Part shown: positions 17,532-26,345 of the stretch, one piece after another | How the letters are laid out: each line of letters starts with the position of its first letter | How positions within the stretch are numbered: position 1 is the stretch's first letter | Assembly: GCA_016710335.1 (NCBI GenBank) | Contig: JADJXQ010000004.1 | Location: 310,001-374,000 of the forward strand | Reading direction: 5' to 3' | DNA from: Rhodospirillales bacterium | Lineage (GTDB): Bacteria; Pseudomonadota; Alphaproteobacteria; Rhodospirillales; Defluviicoccaceae | DNA length: 64,000 bases | Program-made: the position numbers and the translations under genes | The notes under the pieces: generated by a model | Seen by the model: only the letters and a program-made list of their open reading frames with translations | What the model was told of the DNA's origin: nothing | Database searches by the model: none

Positions 17532-18746
17532 ATGCAACCACTGCCCGCCAGCCGGGACACGACGGAGCCGGCGCCCGCCACACAGCGACGCGGCCGCTGG
17601 TGGAACGACGCCAGGGTGCGAGGCGCCGCCTCCCAGGTAATCGTGGTTGGGATCATCGGCCTGATCATCTGGTATCTCGCCTCCAACACGATCGCCAACC
17701 TGCAGGCCCGCAACATCGCGTCCGGCTTCGGCTTCCTCGGCCGGGAGGCCGGGTTCACCGTCAGCGAGGGCCCGATCCCCTACAGCGCCGCGGACGCCTA
17801 CCGGCGGGTGTTCCTCGTCGGCATCCTTAACACGCTGAAGGTTTCGTTCATCGGCATCGTCGGCGCCACCTTGCTCGGCACCATCGCGGGCATAGCCCGG
17901 CTCAGCACCAACTGGCTTGTCGCCCGGTTCGCCACCGTCTACGTCGAGGGTCTCCGCAACATCCCGGTGCTGCTGCAACTGTTCTTCTGGTATGCGTTCA
18001 TCACCGAGGGCCTGCCCCATCCCCGTCAGGCACTCGAACCGCTGCCGGGCCTTTTCCTCAGCAACCGCGGGCTCATCTATCCTGTGCCGCTGGCGCATCC
18101 GGCCTTCACGGTCATGGCAGTGGCTTTCCTGATCGCCGTCGCCGCCACTTGGGTGATCCATCGCTGGGCGCGGCGGCGCCAGGAGCGCACCGGGCAACTG
18201 TTCCCGACCGTCCGCGTCGGCGCGGCACTGATCATCGGCCTGCCGATGGCCGCTTACCTGCTCGGCGGCGCACCGACGGCGCTCGAGGTGCCGGAGCTGC
18301 GCGGGTTCAACTTCCAGGGCGGCGGCGTTGTCTCGCCCGAGTTCACCGCGCTGCTCGTCGGGCTCGTCATGTACACCGGCACCTACATCGCGGAGATCGT
18401 TCGCGGCGGCATCCTGGCCGTGTCCCACGGGCAGACCGAGGCCGCGCTCGCGCTCGCGCTCAAACGCAGCCTCGTGCTGCGGCTGATCCTATTGCCGCAG
18501 GCGCTCCGCATCATCATTCCGCCGCTGACCAGCCAGTATCTCAACCTCACCAAGAACTCTTCGCTGGCGGTCGCCATCGGGTTCCCCGATCTCGTCGCCG
18601 TCGCCAACACCAGCATTAACCAGACGGGGCAGGCGGTCGAGGGCATCGCCATCATCATGGCCTGCTACCTGACCGTCAGCCTCTCCATCTCCGCCTTCAT
18701 GAACTGGTACAACCGGCGCGTCGAGCTGCGCGGAGGCCGCACGTGA
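17532..18746 (+). CDS. aapQ: General L-amino-acid ABC transporter permease AapQ
   Basis: A 404-residue HisM/GlnP-type permease. After a basic N-terminus comes helix 1 (SQVIVVGIIGLIIWYLAS). Several transmembrane segments follow, with the long periplasmic insertion typical of AapQ/BztB, and the EAA loop EAALALALKRSLVLRLILLP near residue 305. It forms the membrane channel with AapM. It overlaps aapM by 4 bp (GTGA). Confidence 0.92.
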   Translation: MQPLPASRDTTEPAPATQRRGRWWNDARVRGAASQVIVVGIIGLIIWYLASNTIANLQARNIASGFGFLGREAGFTVSEGPIPYSAADAYRRVFLVGILNTLKVSFIGIVGATLLGTIAGIARLSTNWLVARFATVYVEGLRNIPVLLQLFFWYAFITEGLPHPRQALEPLPGLFLSNRGLIYPVPLAHPAFTVMAVAFLIAVAATWVIHRWARRRQERTGQLFPTVRVGAALIIGLPMAAYLLGGAPTALEVPELRGFNFQGGGVVSPEFTALLVGLVMYTGTYIAEIVRGGILAVSHGQTEAALALALKRSLVLRLILLPQALRIIIPPLTSQYLNLTKNSSLAVAIGFPDLVAVANTSINQTGQAVEGIAIIMACYLTVSLSISAFMNWYNRRVELRGGRT

Positions 18747-19909
18747 CGGGCCGCGACCCGAGGGAATTCCCCGACGCCTCGGCGCACGAGGAGGAGCCGC
18801 TCGATGCCAAAGCGCCACGGCAGAAGCCAGGGCCGCCGGGGCCGTCTTCCGGCATCGCGGTTCGCGCCCTGCACTGGCCGCGGAAGCACCTTTTCAACAC
18901 CGTCCCCAACACCATCCTGACCTTGCTGTGCCTGTGGCTGTTGTGGGAGACGATCCCGCCGCTGATCCAGTGGGCGCTGATCGACCCGGTGTGGTCGGGG
19001 GACGATCCGGCGGCGTGCCGCGCGGCCGAGGGCGCATGCTGGGCGTTCGTCGCCACCAAGCACCGCTTCCTGCTGTTCGGTCTCTTTCCGTTCGACGAGC
19101 ACTGGCGGCCGCTGTTGGCGACACTCCTGTTCATCGCCGCCCTGGTCGTTTCCAGCAATCCGGTGTCGTGGCGCTGGTGGCTGGCGGCGTTGTGGGCGGT
19201 GGTGGTGATCGTGTGCGCGATCCTGATGTGGGGCGGCGTGTTCGGCCTGACTTACGTGGACAACACACAGTGGGGCGGCGTGCCGCTGACGCTCATCCTG
19301 TCCGTGGTCGGTATCACTGTTTCATTTCCGCTGGCGGTGCTGCTGGCCCTCGGCCGGCGGTCCGATCTGCCGTTAATCCGGGCTGTCTCGATCGGCTTCA
19401 TCGAACTGGTGCGCGGCGTGCCGCTGATCAGCGTGCTGTTCATGGCCTCGGTCATGTTTCCCTTGTTCCTGCCGGAAGGGATGAGCGTCGACAAGCTGTT
19501 GCGCGCCCAGGTGGGGATCATCCTCTTCACCGCGGCGTATCTGGCCGAAGCGATTCGCGGCGGCCTGCAGTCGGTGCCGCGCGGCCAGTTCGAGGCCGCC
19601 GACGCCCTCGGCCTCGGTTACTGGAAAAAGACGTTCCTCGTCATCCTGCCGCAGGCGCTCAAGGTGTCGATTCCGCCGATCGTCAACCAGTTCATCAGCA
19701 TGTTCAAGGACACTTCGCTGGTCATCATCATCGGTCTGTTCGACCTGATGATGACCACCAAGACCGCGCTCACCGATCCGCCGTGGCGACCGTTCTACGT
19801 GGAAGCCTACCTGTTCGCGGCGCTGATCTATTGGGCATTCTGTTTTTTCATGTCCCGTTACAGCCAGTTCCTGGAACGCCGGCTCGAAACCGGCCACCGC
19901 CGCGCCTGA
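18743..19909 (+). CDS. aapM: General L-amino-acid ABC transporter permease AapM
   Basis: A 388-residue permease with a GTG start overlapping the aapQ stop. A long charged N-terminus precedes the first helix (TILTLLCLWLLWETIPP). The EAA loop is EAADALGLGYWKKTFLVILP near residue 290 and IGLFDLMMTTKTALTDPPW follows. Partner of AapQ for broad amino-acid uptake. Its TGA shares one base with the aapP ATG (TGATG). Confidence 0.92.
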   Translation: MTGRDPREFPDASAHEEEPLDAKAPRQKPGPPGPSSGIAVRALHWPRKHLFNTVPNTILTLLCLWLLWETIPPLIQWALIDPVWSGDDPAACRAAEGACWAFVATKHRFLLFGLFPFDEHWRPLLATLLFIAALVVSSNPVSWRWWLAALWAVVVIVCAILMWGGVFGLTYVDNTQWGGVPLTLILSVVGITVSFPLAVLLALGRRSDLPLIRAVSIGFIELVRGVPLISVLFMASVMFPLFLPEGMSVDKLLRAQVGIILFTAAYLAEAIRGGLQSVPRGQFEAADALGLGYWKKTFLVILPQALKVSIPPIVNQFISMFKDTSLVIIIGLFDLMMTTKTALTDPPWRPFYVEAYLFAALIYWAFCFFMSRYSQFLERRLETGHRRA

Positions 19910-20685
19910 TGGAAGACCACTCGATGACCTCCCCCCACCATCCCGAACCCGAGGTGGCCATCGCCTTCGACCACGTCGACAAGTGGTTCGACACTTTTCA
20001 CGTGCTCAAGGACATCAACCTCACCATCCATCGCGGCGAGCGGGTGGTGGTGTGCGGGCCGTCGGGCTCCGGCAAGTCCACCATGATCCGCTGCGTCAAT
20101 GCGCTCGAGCCGCACCAGCGCGGCCGCATTGTGGTCGGCGGCGTGGAACTCACAAGTGACGTGCGCACCGTCGAGGCCATCCGCCGCAACGTCGGCATGG
20201 TGTTCCAAAGCTTCAACCTGTTCCCGCACCTGACCGTGCTGGAAAACCTGACGCTGGCGCCGATGTGGGTCAAGAAGATGCCGAAGGCGGAGGCTCAGGA
20301 CATCGCCATGTCCTATCTCGAGCGCGTCCACATCCCGGAGCAGTCGGGCAAGTACCCCGGGCAACTGTCCGGCGGCCAGCAACAGCGGGTCGCCATCGCC
20401 CGCGCCCTCTGCATGAAGCCCTCCGTCATGCTGTTCGACGAGCCGACCTCCGCCCTCGATCCCGAGATGATCAAGGAGGTGCTGGACGTCATGGTCGAGC
20501 TGGCGGAGGAAGGGATGACGATGATCTGCGTCACCCACGAGATGGGCTTCGCCAAGACGGTCGCCGACACCATGGTGTTCATGGACGAGGGCAGCATCGT
20601 CGAGCGGGCGCCGCCGGAGCAGTTCTTCGAGCAGCCCAGCAGCGAGCGCACCAAGCTGTTCCTCAGCCAGATCCTCAGCCACTGA
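19909..20685 (+). CDS. aapP: General L-amino-acid ABC transporter ATPase AapP
   Basis: A 258-residue ATPase. Walker A is CGPSGSGKSTMIRC near residue 50, the Q-loop is GMVFQSFNLFPHLTV, the signature is LSGGQQQRVAIARAL and Walker B is VMLFDEPTSALDPEM. A second possible ATG is at 19924 (MTSPHH). Final gene of the aap operon. The C-terminus (LSQILSH) is standard for the family. Confidence 0.95.
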   Translation: MEDHSMTSPHHPEPEVAIAFDHVDKWFDTFHVLKDINLTIHRGERVVVCGPSGSGKSTMIRCVNALEPHQRGRIVVGGVELTSDVRTVEAIRRNVGMVFQSFNLFPHLTVLENLTLAPMWVKKMPKAEAQDIAMSYLERVHIPEQSGKYPGQLSGGQQQRVAIARALCMKPSVMLFDEPTSALDPEMIKEVLDVMVELAEEGMTMICVTHEMGFAKTVADTMVFMDEGSIVERAPPEQFFEQPSSERTKLFLSQILSH

Positions 20686-21004
20686 CGCGGCGCTACATCG
20701 CAGCCTGTCGCATTCGGGAGCCCGTAGAGGTGCTGCGCATCCGCCGCGCGGCGCGGCGGTGTTCGGAAGCATTGTGAGCCCGGGCGAACGCGACATCCCG
20801 CAGTCACCACCCTTCGCGCGGCCTCAACCAGCCGTCGCTAGCCCGGCTTCCGAGTTGTCGCCAATCTGCCGGCGACAGGCGCAATGACGGCTTCGGCCGG
20901 TCATTAAAAATTCAGCAGTTTCGCGGAAGATCTGTTTGTGGCGCCGCACCGCCTGCGCGCGATGCCCTGCGCCTACCGAAACCTCGTGGCTCGGAGCCCT
21001 GTCC
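20686..21004. other. Intergenic region aapP to chemoreceptor, with a GC hairpin at 20741-20759
   Basis: No convincing gene is present in these 319 bp. CCGCCGCG (20741-20748) and CGCGGCGG (20752-20759) form a perfect 8-bp stem with a CGG loop, 56 bp after aapP; it lacks a T-run but could end the operon. An AT-richer patch near 20905-20915 (ATTAAAAATTC) may belong to the chemoreceptor promoter. Confidence 0.5.
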
Positions 21005-23005
21005 ATGAAGAACCTCACCATCTTTCAACGTATGATGCTGATCGTCGGGCTCATCGCCGTGGGCAGTGCGGTGACCGGCGCCGGCTTCTGGTACGTCCTC
21101 AGGCAGGAGCTTTACCAGGATCGCCAAGACAAGACGCGCAACCTCGTGGAGACCGCCTACACGCTCATCGAGCACTACGGCAACCTCGAGGCGGCCGGCG
21201 ACCTGACCCGCGACGAGGCGCAGGACGCTGCCAAGGCGGCGGTCAAGCGCCTCCGCTACAACGACGACGACTATTTCTGGATCAACGACTACCAGCCCGT
21301 AATGGTGATGCACCCGATGAAGCCGGCGCTGGACGGTCAAGATCTGAGTGCGTTCAAGGACCCCGAGGGCACGCTTCTGTTCAACGAGTTCGTGAAGGCC
21401 GTCAAGAACGACGGCGCCGGCTTCGTTCCGTACATGTGGCCGAAGCCCGGCAGCGAGCGGCCGGTCGCCAAGATCTCCTACGTCAAGGGCTACCAACCCT
21501 GGCAGTGGATCGTCGGCTCCGGCATCTACATCGACGACGTGGAAAGCATCCTTTGGAAGGATATTCTGCTGTTCGGCACGTTCGCTTCGGTCATGCTCGG
21601 CGGCGTGATTGCGGCGATCATGTTCATCGCACGCAGCATGACCCGTCCCATCCATGGCCTCACCGGCATCATGCGGCGCCTCGCCGACGGGGATGTGGAG
21701 GTCGTCGTGCCGGCGACAGACCGCAAGGACGAGATCGGCGCGATGGCCGCCACCGTCGAGGTGTTCAAGGAGAACGCCAAGCGTGTCGCCCGGCTCAGTC
21801 TGATCGAACAGGCGGAGAAGGCGCGCCGGGAGTACCGCCAGGACGCGATCGACGGCCTGATCGATAGCTTCGGCCAGACCCTCGGCCAGGTTCTGAACGA
21901 CCTGACGGCCATGGCCGAGCACATGGCCAAAGGCTCGCAAACCCTCCTGTCGGCGTCTTCAGAGACGGACCGCCAGGCCGATGCCGCTGCCGCGTCGGCC
22001 GATCAGGCGTGCAACAGCGTCCAGGCCGTGGCCTCTGCCTGCGAGGAACTCTCCTATTCGGTCCAGGAGATCAATCGCCGCGTGTCGGAGGCCTCCTCCA
22101 TCACCACCGATGCTGTCGGCGAAGCGAAGGCGACCAATGCCACCGTCGGCAAGCTGTCTGATGCGGCGCGCAAGATCAGCGATGTCGTCGACCTCATCAA
22201 CGACATCACGTCGCGCACCAATCTGCTCGCGCTCAACGCCACCATCGAGGCGGCGCGCGCCGGCGACGCCGGCAAGGGCTTCGCGGTGGTCGCCAACGAG
22301 GTCAAGAGCCTCGCCAACCAGACGGCCAAGGCGACGGAGGAGATCGTCGCCCAGATCACCGCGGTGCAGAATCAGGTTACCGGCGCCGTGGAGGGCATCA
22401 GCGGCATTTCAACGACCATCGACCGCATCAACGCCATATCCGCCGACATTGCAACCGCCGTCGATGAACAAGGCGCCGCCACCCAGGAGATCGCCTCCAG
22501 CGCCCAGGCCGCGGCCATGGGCGCGACAGAAGTCGGCCACAGCATGGGCGTAGTTCGCAACGCGGCGGGGACGACCGGGAACATCGCCACTACCGTGGGC
22601 GAGGCCACGACATCGCTGAGCGCCAAGGTCGAGGCCATCCGCGCCGCCGTTCAAACCTTCATCGAAGCGGTGCACTCGTCGGATGACCAGCGCAAGTTCA
22701 ACCGCTATGCAGTCGATCTGCAAGCGACGATGACCTGGGGTAACACCAGGGTTAATGCCCGGATCAAGGACCTGTCGCTGGGCGGCTTCAGGACCGCGGC
22801 GACCCTTGCCGCAAAAACCGGAGCCGACGTCAGCGTCACCTTCAAGGAGCACGCCGGCGAGATTCCCGCCGTGGTCATCGGCCACAGCGCAGACGGCACC
22901 CATTTCGAGTTCAACGCCGACGCCGAGACCTTCTCCGTCATTCAGGCCGTCGTCGCTTCGGTCGAGACAGGAGCGCCGGCGGCCGGCCGCCGGGTCGCCG
23001 CCTGA
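21005..23005 (+). CDS. Methyl-accepting chemotaxis protein with Cache sensor and C-terminal PilZ domain
   Basis: A 666-residue chemoreceptor starting at the ATG at 21005. Helix 1 is MMLIVGLIAVGSAVTGAGF. The periplasmic single-Cache domain (YNDDDYFWINDYQPVMVMHP) spans about 35-185. Helix 2 is ILLFGTFASVMLGGVIAAIM, followed by HAMP. The signalling domain has the hairpin tip region DLINDITSRTNLLALNATIE and AGDAGKGFAVVANEVK. Residues about 560-655 are a PilZ domain with RKFNR and DLSLGG, matching the RxxxR and D/NxSxxG cyclic-di-GMP motifs. It is monocistronic. Confidence 0.93.
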   Translation: MKNLTIFQRMMLIVGLIAVGSAVTGAGFWYVLRQELYQDRQDKTRNLVETAYTLIEHYGNLEAAGDLTRDEAQDAAKAAVKRLRYNDDDYFWINDYQPVMVMHPMKPALDGQDLSAFKDPEGTLLFNEFVKAVKNDGAGFVPYMWPKPGSERPVAKISYVKGYQPWQWIVGSGIYIDDVESILWKDILLFGTFASVMLGGVIAAIMFIARSMTRPIHGLTGIMRRLADGDVEVVVPATDRKDEIGAMAATVEVFKENAKRVARLSLIEQAEKARREYRQDAIDGLIDSFGQTLGQVLNDLTAMAEHMAKGSQTLLSASSETDRQADAAAASADQACNSVQAVASACEELSYSVQEINRRVSEASSITTDAVGEAKATNATVGKLSDAARKISDVVDLINDITSRTNLLALNATIEAARAGDAGKGFAVVANEVKSLANQTAKATEEIVAQITAVQNQVTGAVEGISGISTTIDRINAISADIATAVDEQGAATQEIASSAQAAAMGATEVGHSMGVVRNAAGTTGNIATTVGEATTSLSAKVEAIRAAVQTFIEAVHSSDDQRKFNRYAVDLQATMTWGNTRVNARIKDLSLGGFRTAATLAAKTGADVSVTFKEHAGEIPAVVIGHSADGTHFEFNADAETFSVIQAVVASVETGAPAAGRRVAA

Positions 23006-23159
23006 TCACAGCGCCGCGGTGAATGACGGGATCGGTCCCTTGCGAGCGGCGCGACAACAAGCGCGGCAATCCAGGCTCTGTCACCACGCGGACCCTGAAT
23101 TGTCACGCCGGCGCCGCCTCCTCGCAATCACGATGGAGGCTCGGGAGAGGCGCCGCCGG

Positions 23160-23909
23160 TCAGTCGTCGAGCGTGTATTCGACGGTGGTGACGACGCGGA
23201 TGGTCTTGTGGATCTGCGCGGACTCCTGAAGCCCGGGCGCCTGGTCGCGGGGCAGGATCTGGAACAGGCCCTGGCTCGCGCGGCGAATGCCGCCGATGTC
23301 GCTACCGGAATCGGCAGCGAATTGCTCGGCGGCGTCGCGAGCGTTCTGCGTCGCGTCGGCGATCATTTGCGGCTTCACGTCGTTCAACGTGGTGAACAGA
23401 TAGAAGGGCCCCGGCGGCCCGTGGTTCGCCGCGCCGAGCACCACGCCGGCCGCCACCAGATCGCCGATGTTCTGGCTGGCTGCGGCGATGGTGTCCACCG
23501 CGGTGGTCCGGACCATCAGCGTTTGCGCCACGATGAACCGGCTTTCCACCGGACCCGACCGGTACGCCTGGGCGTGTAGATCCGTCACCTCAAGGCTTTG
23601 AAGTTCGATGTCCGCGGACCCAATCCCCGCCGCCGCCAGAAACCCCGAGATGGTCTCCGCGTCCCGCGCGATCCTGCTCTGCGCCTCGGCCAGATCGTTG
23701 CTGGTGGCGACGAAGCGGAGCGGCCAGATGGCGAGGTCAGCGCGCGCCGGCCGTTCCGCCAACCCCTTTACGGTGACGTAGCGGTCGCCGGTGCGGGCGT
23801 CGACGAGCCCGTCGCCCACCCACCAACCGGTGGCGGCGATGCCGACCGCCAGCACCGCCGCGCTCGGCAGCAGGACCCTCAACCCACCTTCATGATCGCG
23901 CAACGGCAT
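23160..23909 (-). CDS. SIMPL domain (DUF541) protein
   Basis: A 249-residue protein with an N-terminal hydrophobic segment (LLPSAAVLAVGIAATGWWVG) acting as signal or anchor. A periplasmic SIMPL domain follows: VTVKGLAERPARADLAIWPL, ISGFLAAAGIGSADIE and a C-terminal VVTTVEYTLDD. The family is related to outer-membrane or periplasmic stress proteins of poorly known function. No operon partner is evident; both flanks are more than 150 bp intergenic. Confidence 0.82.
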   Translation of the reverse strand: MPLRDHEGGLRVLLPSAAVLAVGIAATGWWVGDGLVDARTGDRYVTVKGLAERPARADLAIWPLRFVATSNDLAEAQSRIARDAETISGFLAAAGIGSADIELQSLEVTDLHAQAYRSGPVESRFIVAQTLMVRTTAVDTIAAASQNIGDLVAAGVVLGAANHGPPGPFYLFTTLNDVKPQMIADATQNARDAAEQFAADSGSDIGGIRRASQGLFQILPRDQAPGLQESAQIHKTIRVVTTVEYTLDD

Positions 23910-23960
23910 TGCGGGCTATTCTTTCCGGTGTTTCAGTGCAACGGATGGTCCCACATCCAC

Positions 23961-23972
23961 TGCACTAGTGCA
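23961..23972. promoter_or_regulatory. Perfect 12-bp palindrome TGCACTAGTGCA
   Basis: A self-complementary 12-mer lies between the SIMPL gene and the first epimerase gene. CTGCACTAG recurs at 24064. It could be a dimeric regulator site for the SIMPL gene, which starts 51 bp away on the minus strand. Confidence 0.35.
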
Positions 23973-24031
23973 CAGACACATTCGGATGATTCAGTCGATT
24001 GGGTCATAGTGGCACGAGAATCAAGAGTCGC

Positions 24032-24069
24032 GTGCAGCAATGGTGCATTCTTTGAATGCACCGCTGCAC
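24032..24069. promoter_or_regulatory. Strong stem-loop downstream of the epimerase gene
   Basis: GGTGCATTC (24042-24050) and GAATGCACC (24054-24062) pair perfectly around TTT. GTGCAGC (24032-24038) pairs with GCTGCAC (24063-24069), leaving a 3-base AAT bulge. The 16-bp stem lies just beyond the end of the minus-strand epimerase gene, so it may be its transcription end or a processing signal, although no T-run follows. Confidence 0.5.
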
Positions 24070-24088
24070 TAGCCTATCCGGTTGGCGT

Positions 24089-25135
24089 TCAAACCGCCAT
24101 AACGAGCAAGAGCGCTTGGTCCTTCAACAACAGAAGAGAACAGATGGCGAGCAGGCCCTGACGCCGGTACCACTCCGCCGTGCGGTGCACCCCCTCGCGG
24201 ACGCCGACCTTCGGAGCGTAGTTGAGCAGGGTGCGCGCCTTGGTGATGTCGAACGCCCGCGACTTGACGAAAAAGTCGACACGGCGGCGGTAGAGAAACG
24301 GCTCGACGCGGATCGCCCGGCACACGTGCTCGACACAATACCCGGCCCAGTAGAACGGCCACACCGGAAGCCGGAGTCTCGGAACCGTAACCTCCAGTTC
24401 TTCGGCGATGTGGCTGGTGATTTCGTTCAGGGTCGTGTGGGTTTTGCCGGCGATGATGAAGGTCTCGCCCACCGCCTCTTCCCGGGTGCCGCACAGCAGC
24501 AATCCATCTACCAGATCGTCGATGAAGGTCAGGTGATACGCCACTTCGCCGCTGCCGATCATCAGGAACCGCCGCTTTTTGATCGCCCGAAACAACTTGA
24601 GGAAACGGAGATCACCAGGGCCGTAGATCGCTCCGGGACGGCAGATAGTCACCGCCAGGTCGGTGTCCTTCTGGTAATGGCGGGCGATCATCTCTCCTTC
24701 AAGCTTGCTTTGCTGGTAGTGGTCGCCGGGCGCGTAGGGCGCCTCTTCATCTGCCGGGGCATTCTGAACATCGCCGTGGACGCCGACGGTGCTGCAATGG
24801 ACCACGCGGCGAGCCCCGGCTTCCAGCGCGGCCGCGAGCACGTTCTCCGTTCCGGTGGCGTTGATGTCGAAGAAGTGTTGGCGCTCGATCCCTTCCTGCC
24901 GATAGGCGGCGGCGATGTGGTAGACGGTATCGACGCCCGTGGCGGCGGCCCTCATGGCCGCAGGATCCCGCACGTCGCCCTGCACGAATTCGATGCCGCG
25001 GACGTCCGGCCAGGAAGGCGAGACCGGTGATCTGATCAGCGCGCGCACGGTGTGACCGTTGCGAGCGAGGCGCCGCGCCAAGTGACCGCCGGTAAACCCG
25101 GACGCGCCGGTGACAAGAACCGTTTCGTTACTCAT
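24089..25135 (-). CDS. Extended SDR NAD(P)-dependent epimerase/dehydratase (copy 1)
   Basis: A 348-residue Rossmann enzyme. The N-terminal nucleotide-binding motif is TGASGFTGGHLARRL. The catalytic Ser/Thr lies in VHCSTVGVHG and the YxxxK pair in HYQQSKLEGE near residue 147. IYGPGDLRFLKLF is a family motif. The sequence is closest in style to 3beta-HSD/dihydroflavonol-reductase-like or HpnA-like SDRs. It is a paralogue of the SDR at 30.4-31.4 kb. The C-terminal 20 residues are very hydrophobic (LLAICSLLLLKDQALLLVMAV), suggesting membrane attachment. It may act on a sugar or lipid-linked intermediate. Confidence 0.83.
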   Translation of the reverse strand: MSNETVLVTGASGFTGGHLARRLARNGHTVRALIRSPVSPSWPDVRGIEFVQGDVRDPAAMRAAATGVDTVYHIAAAYRQEGIERQHFFDINATGTENVLAAALEAGARRVVHCSTVGVHGDVQNAPADEEAPYAPGDHYQQSKLEGEMIARHYQKDTDLAVTICRPGAIYGPGDLRFLKLFRAIKKRRFLMIGSGEVAYHLTFIDDLVDGLLLCGTREEAVGETFIIAGKTHTTLNEITSHIAEELEVTVPRLRLPVWPFYWAGYCVEHVCRAIRVEPFLYRRRVDFFVKSRAFDITKARTLLNYAPKVGVREGVHRTAEWYRRQGLLAICSLLLLKDQALLLVMAV

Positions 25136-25246
25136 GAAATCGGATGCTCCGCTGCGGACAAGGCTGCCCGCGCTGAAACCGTCGTGCGGTTGCCATGCAA
25201 ATCTGTTGGCTGCAGATGACCTGCTCCCTCCCTGAGTAATCTACCG

Positions 25247-26284
25247 TCAGCGCGATGCTGTCGCTTCCGTTGTCGCCCGGCGGCCAGCCATATAGACGAA
25301 GCCGCCGAGGACCGCGTATAGCGACTGCAGCAGCAACACCGTCCAAGCCAGCACGATGGCGTCGGCCATCGTCATCCCGAACGGCGCGCCAAGCACCGCC
25401 AAAGCGCCCTCCCGCAAGCCGATGCCGTTGATGGTGACCGGCAGCATCGCGATGATCGACACGATCGGCACCAGAACCGCCAGCGCTTCCGCACTGACCG
25501 GCATGTTGAATGCGACCGCGATCAGCACGTAAAGCACGACGATCTCCACCATCAGCGCGATCGACAGCGCCAGCGCCGTGCATAGTCTCGACCAGCGGGA
25601 GCGCAGGCCGGCGATGCCCTGGTAGGCGATCGCCACCTTGTCCCGAACCAGTCGCAGTCCGGGGAGGCTCAGCAGTCGGCGGCCCCACATCGCTGTGCGC
25701 GGGTGCGCGAACACCAGCAGCAGCCCGACCACCGCGACCGGGATCAACCCGGTCAGCCAGAACAGGGGCATGGTGGCGACGACGTCCGGGCTCAGCAACG
25801 CCGCGACGAACGCCACCGCGCAGATGCCGATCAGCCCGATCAGCCGGTCGATCGCCACCACGGTCAGACTCAACACGTGCGAACCGACGTTGCGGTGAGT
25901 CCACCAACTGCGCGCCAGATCGCCGCCGATCGTCGACGGCAGGAGCTGGTTGAAAAACACCCCGACCAGCTGTCCCCGCACCAGCACGCTCATCGGAATT
26001 GCCTTGTCGAGCCCGGCGAGAATGACCCGCCAACGCTGGGCGCTGATCAACACCCCGATGCCGGGCAGAAGGGCGGCGATCATCAGGAGCGGCCAGTCCG
26101 TTGCCAACCCCCGCAGCCGGACGTGCAGATCGCCAAACGAAACCTGGCTCAGCAGCACCGTGATCAAGACCATGGTGGTGACGACGCGGAGCGTTCCGCC
26201 ATGCCGGCGCAGCCATGCAGCGGCGCTCCGCGCGGCCGGGCTCCCCCAGCCGCGCCGCTCTACTCCAGACGCCTGTTCGCTCAC
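25247..26284 (-). CDS. LPG-synthase-type transmembrane protein (UPF0104/AglD-like)
   Basis: A 345-residue polytopic membrane protein, with about eight hydrophobic segments, for example VVTTMVLITVLLSQVSF and LVPIVSIIAMLPVTINGIGL. The segment FFNQLLPSTIGGDLARSWW and the later GLREGALAVLGAPFGM are hallmarks of the lysylphosphatidylglycerol synthase transmembrane family. Members without the catalytic domain accompany glycolipid or polysaccharide genes and may move or modify lipid-linked substrates. It sits between epimerase and carbamoyltransferase genes on the same strand. Confidence 0.82.
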   Translation of the reverse strand: MSEQASGVERRGWGSPAARSAAAWLRRHGGTLRVVTTMVLITVLLSQVSFGDLHVRLRGLATDWPLLMIAALLPGIGVLISAQRWRVILAGLDKAIPMSVLVRGQLVGVFFNQLLPSTIGGDLARSWWTHRNVGSHVLSLTVVAIDRLIGLIGICAVAFVAALLSPDVVATMPLFWLTGLIPVAVVGLLLVFAHPRTAMWGRRLLSLPGLRLVRDKVAIAYQGIAGLRSRWSRLCTALALSIALMVEIVVLYVLIAVAFNMPVSAEALAVLVPIVSIIAMLPVTINGIGLREGALAVLGAPFGMTMADAIVLAWTVLLLQSLYAVLGGFVYMAGRRATTEATASR

Positions 26285-26345
26285 CGCCGGCGCCGACCGT
26301 TAATCAACCTCGGGGTGCGCTCCCCCCTGGTAAACCACGACGTGA

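Noticed and set aside
16500..18428. 642-aa minus-strand ORF over aapJ/aapQ
   Set aside because: Antisense shadow of two clear transporter genes.
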